Source: M55B127 sp035269185 | Lineage (GTDB): Bacteria > Bacillota > Halanaerobiia > Halanaerobiales > M55B127 | Direction: 5' to 3' | DNA length: 64,000 bases | NCBI GenBank assembly: GCA_964430875.1 | Contig: CAYSHP010000004.1 | Coordinates: 1 to 64,000, forward strand | Shown: positions 33,445-43,800 of the stretch, in pieces | How the letters are laid out: every line of letters starts with the position of its first letter | How positions within the stretch are numbered: position 1 is the first letter of the stretch | The notes under the pieces: model-generated | Database searches by the model: none | Told to the model about the DNA's origin: nothing | Seen by the model: the letters and a program-made list of their open reading frames with translations, nothing else | Translations under genes and position numbers: made by a program

Positions 33445-35319
33445 TTGATTAGAAACAAGAAACTTTCCATTTCATTAATTTTAACTTTCGTTTTATTATT
33501 AACATTCTCAGTTGGTGCGGTGGCAGCAGAAAAATTAACAATAATGTCAACTTCTGATGTTCATCAATATCTAATGCCGTATGATTACATGGCAAATGAA
33601 CCCAATGAAAAAGTAGGATTCTCTAAAGCTTATACAGTGATTCAAGAAATTAGAGAAAATAGTGAAAACACCATGCTAGTTTCAAATGGTGACTTTATTC
33701 AGGGAAGCCTTTTAGGTTTACATGAATATCAAATTGATCCTATCAAAGAAGGTGAATCCCAATCTATAGTTAGAGCCTATAATAAAGCAGGTTATGAAGC
33801 AGCTGCTGTTGGGAATCACGAACTCCAGGACTATCCTATGGACTTTTTTGAAAAGGCTGCTGCAGGAGCAGACTTTCCTTTTTTAGCTGCTAACATTTAT
33901 ATGGCTGATAATGAAAGTGAACATTATGTAAAACCATATACCATCTTAGATAAGAAAATTAATGGCAAGAATATTAAAGTTGGTGTAGTTGGTTTTATCC
34001 CACCTCAAACTATGCGCTGGGGTAAAGATAATTTAGAAGGCAATGTTGTAATCAAAGATATCGTACCTACAGCAAAAGAAATTATACCTGAAATAGAAAA
34101 GAAATCTGACATTGTGGTAGTTTTAAGTCACAGTGGTATTACTGATGCCCCTGTTGATTCCTATGATGCCAGAGAAAACGCTAGTTATTATGTAGCACAA
34201 ATTGATGGTGTAGATGCTTTAATTACAGGACACCACCATGGTACATTCCCAGAAGAATATAAAGATCTTGAGGGAGTAAATCCTGAAGAGGGAACTTTAT
34301 TTGGTGTACCTACTGTAATGCCAGGTTCCTGGGCATCTTCAGTTGGAGTTATTGATCTAACTTTAGAACAAAGTAATGGTAGTTGGAAAGTAACTAATCA
34401 TAATGTCAGACATGTTCCAATTACTGAAGACACTGAATCAAGCCCTGTAATTGAAGAAATTGCTAAAGAAAGACATGAAGCCACAATTGCTTATGTTGAA
34501 ACTCCAATTGGTCAATCTGAAATTGATATAACTTCTTATCTTGCTAGAGTTCAAGATTCTACAGTAACTCAAATCGTAAATGATGCACAACTCTGGTGGG
34601 CAAAAGATGAATTTAGTTCAGGTGAATATTCTGATCTACCAATTCTTTCAGCAGCAGCACCCTTCCAAGCTGGTAGAGAAAGTGCAGATTACTTTACAGA
34701 AGTCTGGAAAGGTGATGTAACAATAGGTGATGTAACAGATATCTATATCTATGATAATGAGATAAGTGTTATGCATTTCAATGGTGCTCAAGTTATTGAA
34801 TGGTTAGAAAGAAGTGCTGAAAATTATAATCAAATAGATCCTAATAAATCTGGAGAACAAGAATTACTCAATCCTGAATTCTCAGCTTATAACTATGATG
34901 TAATTGAAGGAATTGAATATCAAGTAGATATAACTAAGCCAAAAGGTGAACGTATTGTAAACGCAACTTATAATGGCGAACCACTATCTGAAGATATGGA
35001 ATTCTTAGTAGTAACAAATAATTATAGAGCTGGTGGAGGCGGAGACTTCCCTCCATGTGTTGAAGAAGATCCCGTATATGCTCCAAGTGGAGTTACCAAT
35101 AGACAAGTAATTATTGACTATATTCAAGCAAAAGGTAAAGTTAACCCACAACCCACCTATAATTGGAATATTAAACCATTTGAACCAGCTGGTACTGTAA
35201 CTTTCCGTTCACATCCTGAAGCAATGGAATATATTAATGATATGAACATTTCAGGAATTGAAAAACTAAGAACTGATGAAAATGGTATGGGTGTATATAA
35301 GTTAGATGTAACTGAGTAA
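33445..35319 (+). CDS. Exported 2',3'-cyclic-nucleotide phosphodiesterase / 3'-nucleotidase (CpdB-like)
   Basis: Releases nucleosides and phosphate from extracellular nucleotides. It has 624 residues. The signal peptide (MIRNKKLSISLILTFVLLLT, cleavage near VAA-EK, about 27) is followed by a calcineurin-type phosphatase domain with metal motifs STSDVHQ, SNGDFIQG, GNHELQD, LSHSGI and TGHHHGTFP, then a 5'-nucleotidase C-terminal domain. The YDYMANEPNEKVGF segment after the first motif is CpdB-like, unlike UshA. The TTG start follows GGGGGG. The C-terminus from about 560 (SHPEAMEYINDMNISGIEKL) is an extra short domain. Free periplasmic location is likely, as no anchor is visible. Confidence 0.85.
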   Translation: MIRNKKLSISLILTFVLLLTFSVGAVAAEKLTIMSTSDVHQYLMPYDYMANEPNEKVGFSKAYTVIQEIRENSENTMLVSNGDFIQGSLLGLHEYQIDPIKEGESQSIVRAYNKAGYEAAAVGNHELQDYPMDFFEKAAAGADFPFLAANIYMADNESEHYVKPYTILDKKINGKNIKVGVVGFIPPQTMRWGKDNLEGNVVIKDIVPTAKEIIPEIEKKSDIVVVLSHSGITDAPVDSYDARENASYYVAQIDGVDALITGHHHGTFPEEYKDLEGVNPEEGTLFGVPTVMPGSWASSVGVIDLTLEQSNGSWKVTNHNVRHVPITEDTESSPVIEEIAKERHEATIAYVETPIGQSEIDITSYLARVQDSTVTQIVNDAQLWWAKDEFSSGEYSDLPILSAAAPFQAGRESADYFTEVWKGDVTIGDVTDIYIYDNEISVMHFNGAQVIEWLERSAENYNQIDPNKSGEQELLNPEFSAYNYDVIEGIEYQVDITKPKGERIVNATYNGEPLSEDMEFLVVTNNYRAGGGGDFPPCVEEDPVYAPSGVTNRQVIIDYIQAKGKVNPQPTYNWNIKPFEPAGTVTFRSHPEAMEYINDMNISGIEKLRTDENGMGVYKLDVTE

Positions 35320-35328
35320 ATTTAAATA

Positions 35329-35366
35329 AAAAGAAGGCAGGCATTAATTTTGTCTGCCTTCTTTAA
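35329..35366 (+). terminator. Hairpin between the two nucleotidase genes
   Basis: AAAGAAGGCAG (35330-35340) pairs with CTGCCTTCTTT (35354-35364). The T-run is only three bases, so read-through to the small gene and the second nucleotidase is plausible. Confidence 0.6.
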
Positions 35367-35383
35367 ATATGAAGGTGTAAAAA

Positions 35384-35587
35384 ATGAAAATTAAAGTTAA
35401 CGGTGAAATTGTTGAAATATTTAAAGGAGCTCAGGTAAAGGATGTAATAAGAAGTTATTCAGAAAAAGAGTATAAAAAAATTGAAAATGGAGAAAAGATT
35501 ATTGAAGACCCTAACGGTAATATGGTTATGCCTAATGGGGAATTAATGGGAAATGAAGAATTCTTTTTAGTAAACAAAGAAAAATAA
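35384..35587 (+). CDS. Small protein, possible ubiquitin-like/ThiS-like fold
   Basis: A 67-residue protein starting at an ATG after GAAGGTG. The beginning, MKIKVNGEIVEIFKGAQVKD, has the two-strand start of ThiS/MoaD-like beta-grasp proteins, but there is no C-terminal Gly-Gly (it ends NKEK), so sulfur-carrier chemistry is excluded. No signal peptide, so it stays in the cytoplasm, unlike the two exported nucleotidases on either side of it. I do not recognise a function; an SLBB-like or regulatory binding role is possible. Confidence 0.6.
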   Translation: MKIKVNGEIVEIFKGAQVKDVIRSYSEKEYKKIENGEKIIEDPNGNMVMPNGELMGNEEFFLVNKEK

Positions 35588-35615
35588 TATATTAATTGAG
35601 GGGGAAGATATATTT

Positions 35616-37760
35616 ATGTCTGCTTATTTAAAGAAAAGAAATATATTAATTAGTTTATTTGTGGTGGCTGCTTTTATCGGGGCAATGCTTTTCACACCAC
35701 AAATGACACAAGCAGCAGATAATACCAAAGTAGTAATTTTACACACTAATGATGAACACGGATCAATTGAAAACTTTTCTAAAATAGCAGCTCTTAAAAA
35801 ACAATTTGAAAATAATTCTGAATATGATGATGTAATCTTAGTAAGTGCAGGTGACCCATCAAGTGGTAATCCGGTTGTAGATGAATATGTTATTGACGGT
35901 GAAAACTTAAGAGGTAAACCTATGTTTGACCTAATGAATGAAACTGGATATCAGGCTCTTACACTGGGAAACCATGAATTCGACTATGGACAAGAAAGAT
36001 TAAAAGCAAACATGGAGTTAGCTAATTTTCCAATGATTTTAGCTAATCTTGAAGTAGATACTAATGAAGCTGATATGCCCCAGCCTGAACCTTATACTAT
36101 GATTGAAACTGCTAATGGTATTAAAATATCCATGTTAGGTTTAATTCAGGTACAGGAAAGTGGTTATCCTTCTACATTACCTAAAAACTTATATGGTCTA
36201 AAGTTCTTAAATCCTATGGATACTTTAAAAGAGTATACACATCTTAAAGATGAAAGCGATGCATTTGTTGTACTAAGCCACGTAGGCCATAACTGGGATC
36301 AGGAAGCTGCTGAAGAAGTAGATGGCATCGATGCCATCATCGGCGGTCACTCCCATACTGTTGTACAGAATCCACCCATTGTTAATAATACTTTAGTTAC
36401 TCAGGCGGGTGGAGACCTAGAATACTTGGGTAAAGTAACCCTTACTTTTGATGAAAATAAAAATGTTGTAGATAGAACTGGTGAATTAATAAAATTAGAA
36501 AATGTTGAAAAGAAAGATAAGGCTGTTCAAGAAAAAATAGCTTCCTATCAGGACGATGTTGAAGAAATCTTCAGTCGCGAATTGGCTTATGTAGATAATA
36601 GTATTAGTGGAAATGGTAATCTGGGTGCCCTTATGTCTGATGCAATGGTCAATTCAAAAGAAATTGCTGACTTAGATTACGATGTAGACTTTGCCTTCCA
36701 AAACTCTGGTGGTATTAGAGTTGGAAGCATTGGTCCTGGTACTGTTACCGTAGGTAATGTATTTGAACTAGAACCATTTGGAAATAACATTATTATTTAT
36801 AAAATGACTACACAACAAATTAAAGATATGCTGGCCACAAATTATAAGAGAGATAACTCAATTGACTTAAGACCAGCCGGACTAAATTATAATATAGTTG
36901 TTAATCAGGTTGGCGATGTCAAGAGAGTAGAATTGATTGATATGGCTGGAAATAAAATTGAAGAAGGTAAGACCTTTACAGTTGCTCATAACTCATATGT
37001 AGCCAGCTCTTATGACTTTGAAGCCGAAACTGAAGGTAAGAATATTTATATAAGAGTTAATGATACAATAATCCACTATTTAGAAGATGTGATTAGTTCA
37101 GAAAAATTACAAAGCTATTATGCTGATCAAGAATTAAATAGAACTTCCGTTTCCATTGAACAAGGTGGATCCGGTGACAAAGTAGCATATACTAATGTTG
37201 CCCTAAGTACAGTTGGTAAAGCAGAAGGTTCAGTTAGTGCAGGTAACTTATTTGCAGATGCCGCCAAAGAAGTCCTTGGTGTAGATGTTGCTGCCTTCCC
37301 AAGTGACCAACTGGCAACTGGAGCTACTTATCCCGCTAATAGTAATGTATATAATGAATCATTAGGTATGTTATATTCCAGCTTTGGATATGACAATAAT
37401 ATCACTATAGCTACAGTAAATGGTCGTGACTTAGAAAAGATGTTATTAAGTCAGGCTAGATATTATGGTGAAGGTCCTGTAATGACCCATGTATCTAAAG
37501 GCACTAAATATACTGTAGAAATGGAAAATGGTAAAATCAAAGATATCAAAGTATATCTAAATGGTAAAAGAGTTTCACCTAATGAAGAATATACTTTTGC
37601 TATTAACAGTTATGTTTATAAATACTATGCTGATGCAGCTGATCCTATTTCCAGTAAAACTACCAACGAAACTGAAAAAGAAGTCTTAGTAGAGTATCTA
37701 AAAGATAAAAGCACTATTACAGAGGATATTCTAGAAGAAAGAATAACAATAAATAAATAA
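35616..37760 (+). CDS. Exported 5'-nucleotidase (UshA/YfkN family) with two C-terminal-type domains
   Basis: Hydrolyses extracellular nucleotides. It has 714 residues. The signal peptide is MSAYLKKRNILISLFVVAAF with cleavage near TQA-AD (about 34). The calcineurin-type domain has HTNDEHG, SAGDPSSGNP, GNHEFDYG, LSHVGH and GGHSHT. A 5'-nucleotidase C-terminal domain follows at about 325-510 (NGNLGALMSDAM, FQNSGGIR, the substrate-stacking region). A second, similar block at about 530-700 (SAGNLFADAAKEVLGVDVAAFPS, GYDNNITIATVNGRDLEKML, INSYVYKYY) looks like a degenerate repeat of that domain, making the protein longer than the usual 550 residues. A terminator follows. Confidence 0.85.
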   Translation: MSAYLKKRNILISLFVVAAFIGAMLFTPQMTQAADNTKVVILHTNDEHGSIENFSKIAALKKQFENNSEYDDVILVSAGDPSSGNPVVDEYVIDGENLRGKPMFDLMNETGYQALTLGNHEFDYGQERLKANMELANFPMILANLEVDTNEADMPQPEPYTMIETANGIKISMLGLIQVQESGYPSTLPKNLYGLKFLNPMDTLKEYTHLKDESDAFVVLSHVGHNWDQEAAEEVDGIDAIIGGHSHTVVQNPPIVNNTLVTQAGGDLEYLGKVTLTFDENKNVVDRTGELIKLENVEKKDKAVQEKIASYQDDVEEIFSRELAYVDNSISGNGNLGALMSDAMVNSKEIADLDYDVDFAFQNSGGIRVGSIGPGTVTVGNVFELEPFGNNIIIYKMTTQQIKDMLATNYKRDNSIDLRPAGLNYNIVVNQVGDVKRVELIDMAGNKIEEGKTFTVAHNSYVASSYDFEAETEGKNIYIRVNDTIIHYLEDVISSEKLQSYYADQELNRTSVSIEQGGSGDKVAYTNVALSTVGKAEGSVSAGNLFADAAKEVLGVDVAAFPSDQLATGATYPANSNVYNESLGMLYSSFGYDNNITIATVNGRDLEKMLLSQARYYGEGPVMTHVSKGTKYTVEMENGKIKDIKVYLNGKRVSPNEEYTFAINSYVYKYYADAADPISSKTTNETEKEVLVEYLKDKSTITEDILEERITINK

Positions 37761-37788
37761 ATTGGTTTAAAATATTATTGATTTATTT

Positions 37789-37827
37789 AGGGAACCTTCT
37801 AATTAAGAGGGTTCCCTTCTTATTTTT
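37789..37827 (+). terminator. Terminator of the nucleotidase operon
   Basis: AGGGAACCTTCT (37789-37800) pairs with AGAGGGTTCCCT (37806-37817), followed by TCTTATTTTTT. The remaining 230 bases to the protease gene are AT-rich with no feature I can support. Confidence 0.85.
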
Positions 37828-38059
37828 TGTATAAATAAATTTAAACTCAGGATAATGTTCCTTCAATATATATAAAAATCCTCTTGAAATAAATTATTAA
37901 TATAATTATACTTTCTATTTTGTTATTCATTCATTTAATAATAATTACAAATAAAAATAATCTAAAATTTGTTTTTTAAAGAAATTTTCATTATACTTAT
38001 ATATAATAATTAATAATTTCTAATAGTCCAATATACTATAATCATTTTGGGAGGATAAA

Positions 38060-40039
38060 ATGAAAAAATATAAAACTTATTATATAGCAATAATAATTAT
38101 TATATTAATAACATTAATTACCGGCTGTAGCTCAAATAATATATCTGAAACTAAATACTATAATATATTAGGTACGATAACTACAGAAGAGCTCGGTAAA
38201 CCTATAGAAGGTTCTAAAGTAAGTATAGCTGGAAAAACAGATATTACTGACTCTAATGGTAATTATTCTATAAATGAAATTAGAAGTGGTACTTACAGCT
38301 GGCAAGTGACCAGCGATGATTATATCGACTATTCATTTGATTTAACTGTTAATGATGACTTACAGATTGATAAAACTTTAACCTTAATAACCAAAACAGC
38401 TAAAATATCAGGTACAGTTAATATATATAATAGTTCTAAAAATATAATTACACAAAATAACCAATTACAAAGTGATCAGACCTCAACTAATAATAGTATT
38501 AATTCAATTCAAAAAATCAAGTTGGATAAAAGTTATAAAAAAGATGAGATAATAGTTAAATATAAAGAAAACACGCAAACTCAGCCTTTAAATATAATTG
38601 AGAAAAATAATTCATTACAAAAAATAAATAGTATTAATAACCGAAAAAATAATATTGTAAAATATAAAGTTCCTGATCATAAAAATATTAAGGATTTAAT
38701 TCGTAAGTATAATGAAATGCCAGAAGTAAAATGGGCTGAACCAAATTATATTCTTCATTCTTTAGCAATACCAACTGATCCAGAATATGGTAGACAGTGG
38801 AATTTAATAAAATCAAATCTTGAAGCAGGCTGGGATATACAACAAGGTAAAAATAAAGTAATAGTGGCAGTTATTGATACCGGAATAATTTTAGACCACC
38901 CCGACTTAGAAAATAATTTGGTAAATGATAGGTTAGCAGTTGATTTTCTAGATGGTAACTTAACTGGAGAACCTTCCGATTATCAAATTACAGATTCTGA
39001 TCCAACTGATGAAACTACACAACTTAACGGAGGAAGTCATGGTACACACGTAAGTGGTATTATTGGTGCTGAAGCAAATAATACAAGAGGAATATCAGGG
39101 GTAAATTGGCAGGTAAAGATAATGCCCATTAGAGTTCTAGACGCTTCTGGTTATGGTAATAATTTTGATATAGCAGAAGCAGTTTATTTCGCTGTAGATA
39201 ATGGAGCCCAAATAATAAACTTAAGTTTAGGTCGTACATCTACTTATAATACTGAATCAGAATTGGAAAAAGATTATTTAGATTATGCCAATCAACATAA
39301 TGTAATTGTTATTGCAGCCGCAGGTAATAACAGTGAAAGACAAGTTATGTATCCCGCAAAATATGATTATTCTATTGCTGTAGGAGCAGTAGATATAAAT
39401 AACAATATAACAAATTATTCAAATACAGGCAGTAATTTAGACTTGGTAGCCCCTGGTGGAACATCTGGAAATGGAATCTACAGTACCTGGGGTTATTATA
39501 ATTCTGGTAGTACTTATAAAGGTTATGCTAATATGGCAGGAACCTCAATGGCTGCACCACATGTAAGTGGACTAGCTGCTTTACTTATAGCGAATGGAGT
39601 GAGTCCTCTTAATGTAAGAGAAAGATTAACTTCTACTTCAATAGATTTAGGAGATTATGGAAAAGATAATGAATATGGTTATGGTTTAATAGATGCATAT
39701 GGGGCCCTTTTAAATAAAAGGTTAAAAAAACCTTATGTATTTGCTGCTGAAATAATTGATGAAAACATAACTATAAAAAGTGAATTAGTTAAAATTGGTA
39801 CTGATAATACTTATAATTTAAATGAAGTAGTACCGGGAGAATTTCATATTGTAGCCTGGCGTGATGTTAATCAAAATAATCGAATTGATAGCGGAGATTA
39901 TTATGGAAAAACAAATTCAACTATAAATATTGACAAAGATTCAACTTTCAGTAATATTAATATAGATCTATATTATCTGCCAGTTGAACAAAATATAGAT
40001 TATACAGTTTCTGGTTTAGCGCAAATTTCTACGCAATGA
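38060..40039 (+). CDS. Subtilisin-like (S8) serine protease lipoprotein
   Basis: Exported protease, 659 residues. The signal ends in a lipobox, LITGC (Cys about 23), so it is lipid-anchored. Residues 33-115 look like a carboxypeptidase-regulatory-like beta-sandwich (ILGTITTEELGKPIEGSKVSI). A pro-domain follows (about 155-235, DEIIVKYKENTQ to VKWAEPNYI). The catalytic domain has Asp273 (AVIDTGI), His327 (HGTHVSG), Asn423 (AAAGNNS) and Ser496 (GTSMAAPH), so it should be active. The C-terminal 110 residues contain a calcium-loop-like DVNQNNRIDSGDY. The gene for a protein with a BsuPI protease-inhibitor domain is translationally next to it. Confidence 0.92.
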   Translation: MKKYKTYYIAIIIIILITLITGCSSNNISETKYYNILGTITTEELGKPIEGSKVSIAGKTDITDSNGNYSINEIRSGTYSWQVTSDDYIDYSFDLTVNDDLQIDKTLTLITKTAKISGTVNIYNSSKNIITQNNQLQSDQTSTNNSINSIQKIKLDKSYKKDEIIVKYKENTQTQPLNIIEKNNSLQKINSINNRKNNIVKYKVPDHKNIKDLIRKYNEMPEVKWAEPNYILHSLAIPTDPEYGRQWNLIKSNLEAGWDIQQGKNKVIVAVIDTGIILDHPDLENNLVNDRLAVDFLDGNLTGEPSDYQITDSDPTDETTQLNGGSHGTHVSGIIGAEANNTRGISGVNWQVKIMPIRVLDASGYGNNFDIAEAVYFAVDNGAQIINLSLGRTSTYNTESELEKDYLDYANQHNVIVIAAAGNNSERQVMYPAKYDYSIAVGAVDINNNITNYSNTGSNLDLVAPGGTSGNGIYSTWGYYNSGSTYKGYANMAGTSMAAPHVSGLAALLIANGVSPLNVRERLTSTSIDLGDYGKDNEYGYGLIDAYGALLNKRLKKPYVFAAEIIDENITIKSELVKIGTDNTYNLNEVVPGEFHIVAWRDVNQNNRIDSGDYYGKTNSTINIDKDSTFSNINIDLYYLPVEQNIDYTVSGLAQISTQ

Positions 40040-40056
40040 TCAAAGGAAGTGGTGTT

Positions 40057-40803
40057 ATGAAGGATTATAAATTAATTATATTTTTAATAATTGCAGTTTT
40101 AGCTTTTTCTAATATAATCCTGGCAGAATCATTAAAAATAAATGAGCAAAGTATAAATTTTAATATAGAACCTGAAAAAATTGAACAAGACTCTTATCTA
40201 CCCATCGAACAATTAAAAGAATTAAATGATATTTCACTTTATAAAATTGAAGATAAAAAAGTTTTAATTATTTATAAATCTAATTACTTTGCATTTGCTA
40301 TTGATAGTAAATTAATTAATACAAACCAGGGGAACAAAGAAATTTGTTGCTCACCTATAAAGATTAATAATCATATTTTAGTTCCTATTGACCTATTAGA
40401 ACTTATATTTGGCTCTGATCTGGTAATTGATAATGATAACAATAATAATATTGAATTAAATATAGATTTAAATCAAGTACAGTTTAATAACCAAGAAAAG
40501 TTAAATGTTAAAATTATAATTCATAACAACTCTGAAAAAGAGATGAGTTTACAGTTTAATACAAGCCAAGTCTATAATATTTTTATTAAAAATAAACAAA
40601 ATGAAGTCATATATAATTGGGCTCAAAATAAAATGTTTACCCAAGCTTTTACAACTAAAATTATTGATGCAAAAAGTAAAATTGAATTGCAAGAAGAAAT
40701 TAATATAACTAACCTAAAAATTGGCACCTATTATTTGGAAGTCCAAATAGTAGCTAATAATATTGATATTGAAAATGAAAAATTAAAATTTGAAGTTCTA
40801 TAA
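40057..40803 (+). CDS. Exported protein with copper-amine-oxidase-N-like and BsuPI protease-inhibitor domains
   Basis: A 248-residue secreted protein. The signal peptide (MKDYKLIIFLIIAVLAFSNI, cleavage near LAE) is followed by a region like the copper amine oxidase N-terminal domain of Firmicutes surface proteins (LPIEQLKELNDISLYKIE to ILVPIDLLELIFG), then, from about 150, a beta-sandwich matching BsuPI, the intracellular subtilisin inhibitor of Bacillus (LNVKIIIHNNSEKEMSLQF, VYNIFIKNKQNEVIYNWAQN, MFTQAF). The frame is open from ATG 40036, but AAAGGAAGTGG lies inside that extension, so ATG 40057 is the start, 17 bases after the protease stop. It is inferred to restrain the neighbouring protease. 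Confidence 0.75.
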   Translation: MKDYKLIIFLIIAVLAFSNIILAESLKINEQSINFNIEPEKIEQDSYLPIEQLKELNDISLYKIEDKKVLIIYKSNYFAFAIDSKLINTNQGNKEICCSPIKINNHILVPIDLLELIFGSDLVIDNDNNNNIELNIDLNQVQFNNQEKLNVKIIIHNNSEKEMSLQFNTSQVYNIFIKNKQNEVIYNWAQNKMFTQAFTTKIIDAKSKIELQEEINITNLKIGTYYLEVQIVANNIDIENEKLKFEVL

Positions 40804-40830
40804 ACTTTAATCATATTAAGAGGGGTTTGA

Positions 40831-43800
40831 ATGTCCAAAAAACGTATAACATTATTAGACAAATACATCATTAAAGAAATAACTTTTCCCTTTTTAGCCT
40901 CTGTAATAATAATTACAATAATTTTATTAGGTAATTATTTATTTCAACTCACCGATCTGATAATTGTTAAAGATGTACCAATTTATTTAGTATTGAAATT
41001 ACTATTTTATAATTTACCAGATATTATAGTTAGAACCTTTCCCATCGCAATCTTATTTTCAACTATGACCGGAATTGGGAGATTAAACAGGGAAAATGAA
41101 ATAACTGCGTTTAGAATGGGAGGAATTAGTCTATATAGACTAATTATACCCGTATTAGTATTGGGGATTTTAATAAGTGGGCTAACTTTCATCTTTAATG
41201 AAGAAGTTGTGCCATGGTCTAACCATAAGGCTAAAAATATTATCAGAAATACCATTCTTAAAGAAAGTATGCCTAATACACAAGAAGAAGTGTTTTTTAG
41301 AGGACCTAAGGGCAGGTTGTTTTATGTAAAAGAATATAAAGAAGATGAGGAAATACTTAAAAATGTAATTATTTATAACATAAAAAACAGTAACCAGGAT
41401 GAACAGTATCCGGAAGTAATCACTGCCAATAAAGGTATAATAAAAGAAAATGTCTGGGTTTTAGAAAATGGTATTATCCATGAATATAATAATGATGGCA
41501 ATATAATATTAGAAAGCCAGTTTAAACAGATGGAATTTAAAATATCAGAAGAAATGAAAGAAGTTTATGGAAACCAGAAAACCACTGATGAAATGAGCAG
41601 AGAAGAGCTCGCTAAAAATATAAGATTATTTAGACAAAGTGGAATCAGTGTTAACTCCTTATTAGTAGATTATCACTTAAAACTAGCTCAACCTCTGGTT
41701 GCTTTTATCTTTGTATTAATAGCAGTACCTTTAAGTTTAACTAATAAAGAAAGTAAGGCTGTCAATATTACTTTTACCATAATCATAATATTTGCATATT
41801 ATTTATTACTTTCAATCTGTAGATCATTAGGTAGAAATGAAATATTATCACCCTTATTAGCTGCCTGGCTGCCCAATATAACTTTTTTAATATTAGGCTT
41901 ATTAATCTTATTTTTAAAAGAATCATTTGAAAAATTAATCTATAAGATTTTGCCCGGTATATTAATTTTCTTTTTAATATTTACCTTTTTACCTTTAAGT
42001 TCAGCCCAAGCCTCTGAAGAGTTTATAATTAATAGTGATTCTTTAAGTTATAATCCTAATACAAAAATATTAAAAATTGAAGGTAAAGTAAATGGAAGAT
42101 ATGAAAACATATATCTAAAGTCTAAACAAATCAAGGTAAGAGTAAAAGGTGAAGAAAAACAGATTTTTCAACAACCAGAAAATATAGAAATGTTACCAGG
42201 TAATATAACAGGCTGTGACTTTAAAAAACCTCACTACTATTTTGATGCAAAAAGAATTGTAATCTCCCCTGGAGAGTATTTAAAAGCCTATAATGTAATT
42301 TTTAAAGAACTTAATGGTAAGTTACCACTTTTTTATTGGCCCTATCTATATATATCATTAAAAGATGAAGAGCAAAACTTCTTTCCACAAGTCGGTTATA
42401 ATAATAAAAGAGGCTGGTTTTTAAAGACTACCTACAATTACTATTTAGATAGATTTGATTTACCGGGAAGCGTTTATCTAGATTATTATACTTTAACAGG
42501 CTTTGCCGGTGGTGTAAAGCAGTACATAATTAATGATAATAAACAAAAAAGTTATATATATTTTTATAAACAGGCTAATAATATAGATATAGTTAATCTA
42601 TTTAATTGGGAAAGTGAAGTATATCATCAGTATAAAGGAGAACATTGGCAAGAAGAGTCTTCCTTTTTTTATCAAGAATATGATAACAAAGAGGAGTTTA
42701 CATCCCAACTTTCATTAAACAATCGATTTAATAATAGAAACATTAATATTAAAACCTATTATGATAATTTAAATTACTTTCAAAGTGATTTTAATGATAG
42801 AAAATCATATGGTGCATATTTTTCTTTTAATAATAAATATTTTGATTCTTTATCTTTAGATTTAGGTTATGATGTTGATTATGACTATGATCCTATAGAT
42901 GGATTAGATGAATATTATGATAAAGAACTCGGAATAGTAAATGATTGGGGTAATAATTGGGAAACAGGTTTAGATTATGAACATGAAGAACAAAATAAAC
43001 CAGATGATGTAAATAAAACAAGGTGGGGAGGAAAAGGGTATATTTCAAAAGAATATGAAGAATATAAATATACCTTATTATGGGAAAGGTATGATCCTAA
43101 CTTTTCAGCGGAAGATGAAGTAGCCTTTTACAGAGCACCTGAATTTAATGCTGAATATGAACCTGCTGGTAACTTTACCTACTTAATGCAGATTGGCCAT
43201 TATTATGAAGATACCAGTGAGATAGAAGGTAATAGGACCCGATTAGAGTTAATTTATGATGATAAATTAAAAATTGGTAATTATAATACTTTAAATTTAA
43301 AACAAAAATTACATTCAAATTTTTATAGTGTTAGATATTTTAAAGATATAGTAAAACCTTATCAGGCTGTTTCAGAAAGTGAATTAAAATTAACGACTCA
43401 ACTAGGTGAAAATATAACTTTAAACAATAGTTATGAAATGACCAGATATTTAGGTTTTAGTCCTTTTAATTTTGATCAGGCTGAATTTGCAACTTTATTA
43501 AAAAATCAGTTCAAATATAGTTTGAATAATAAATTAAATTTAAAATTAAACAGTGGTTATGATTTTGAAGAAGAAGAATTTTTATTATTAGAAATCTTAG
43601 GTAGTTTAAATATATCTGATTACTGGAGGCTCCAGATCGGAACTAAATATGACATTAATCAAAAAATGTTTGATGATAATCTTTATTTTACCAGTAATTA
43701 TGTATCTGAAAAGTTAAGACATAGATTAGGCTTAGAGTATAATTTAAACACTAATAAATTAATTGAAGCTGATAGCAGTTTTTCTTATAAAATTAAAGGA

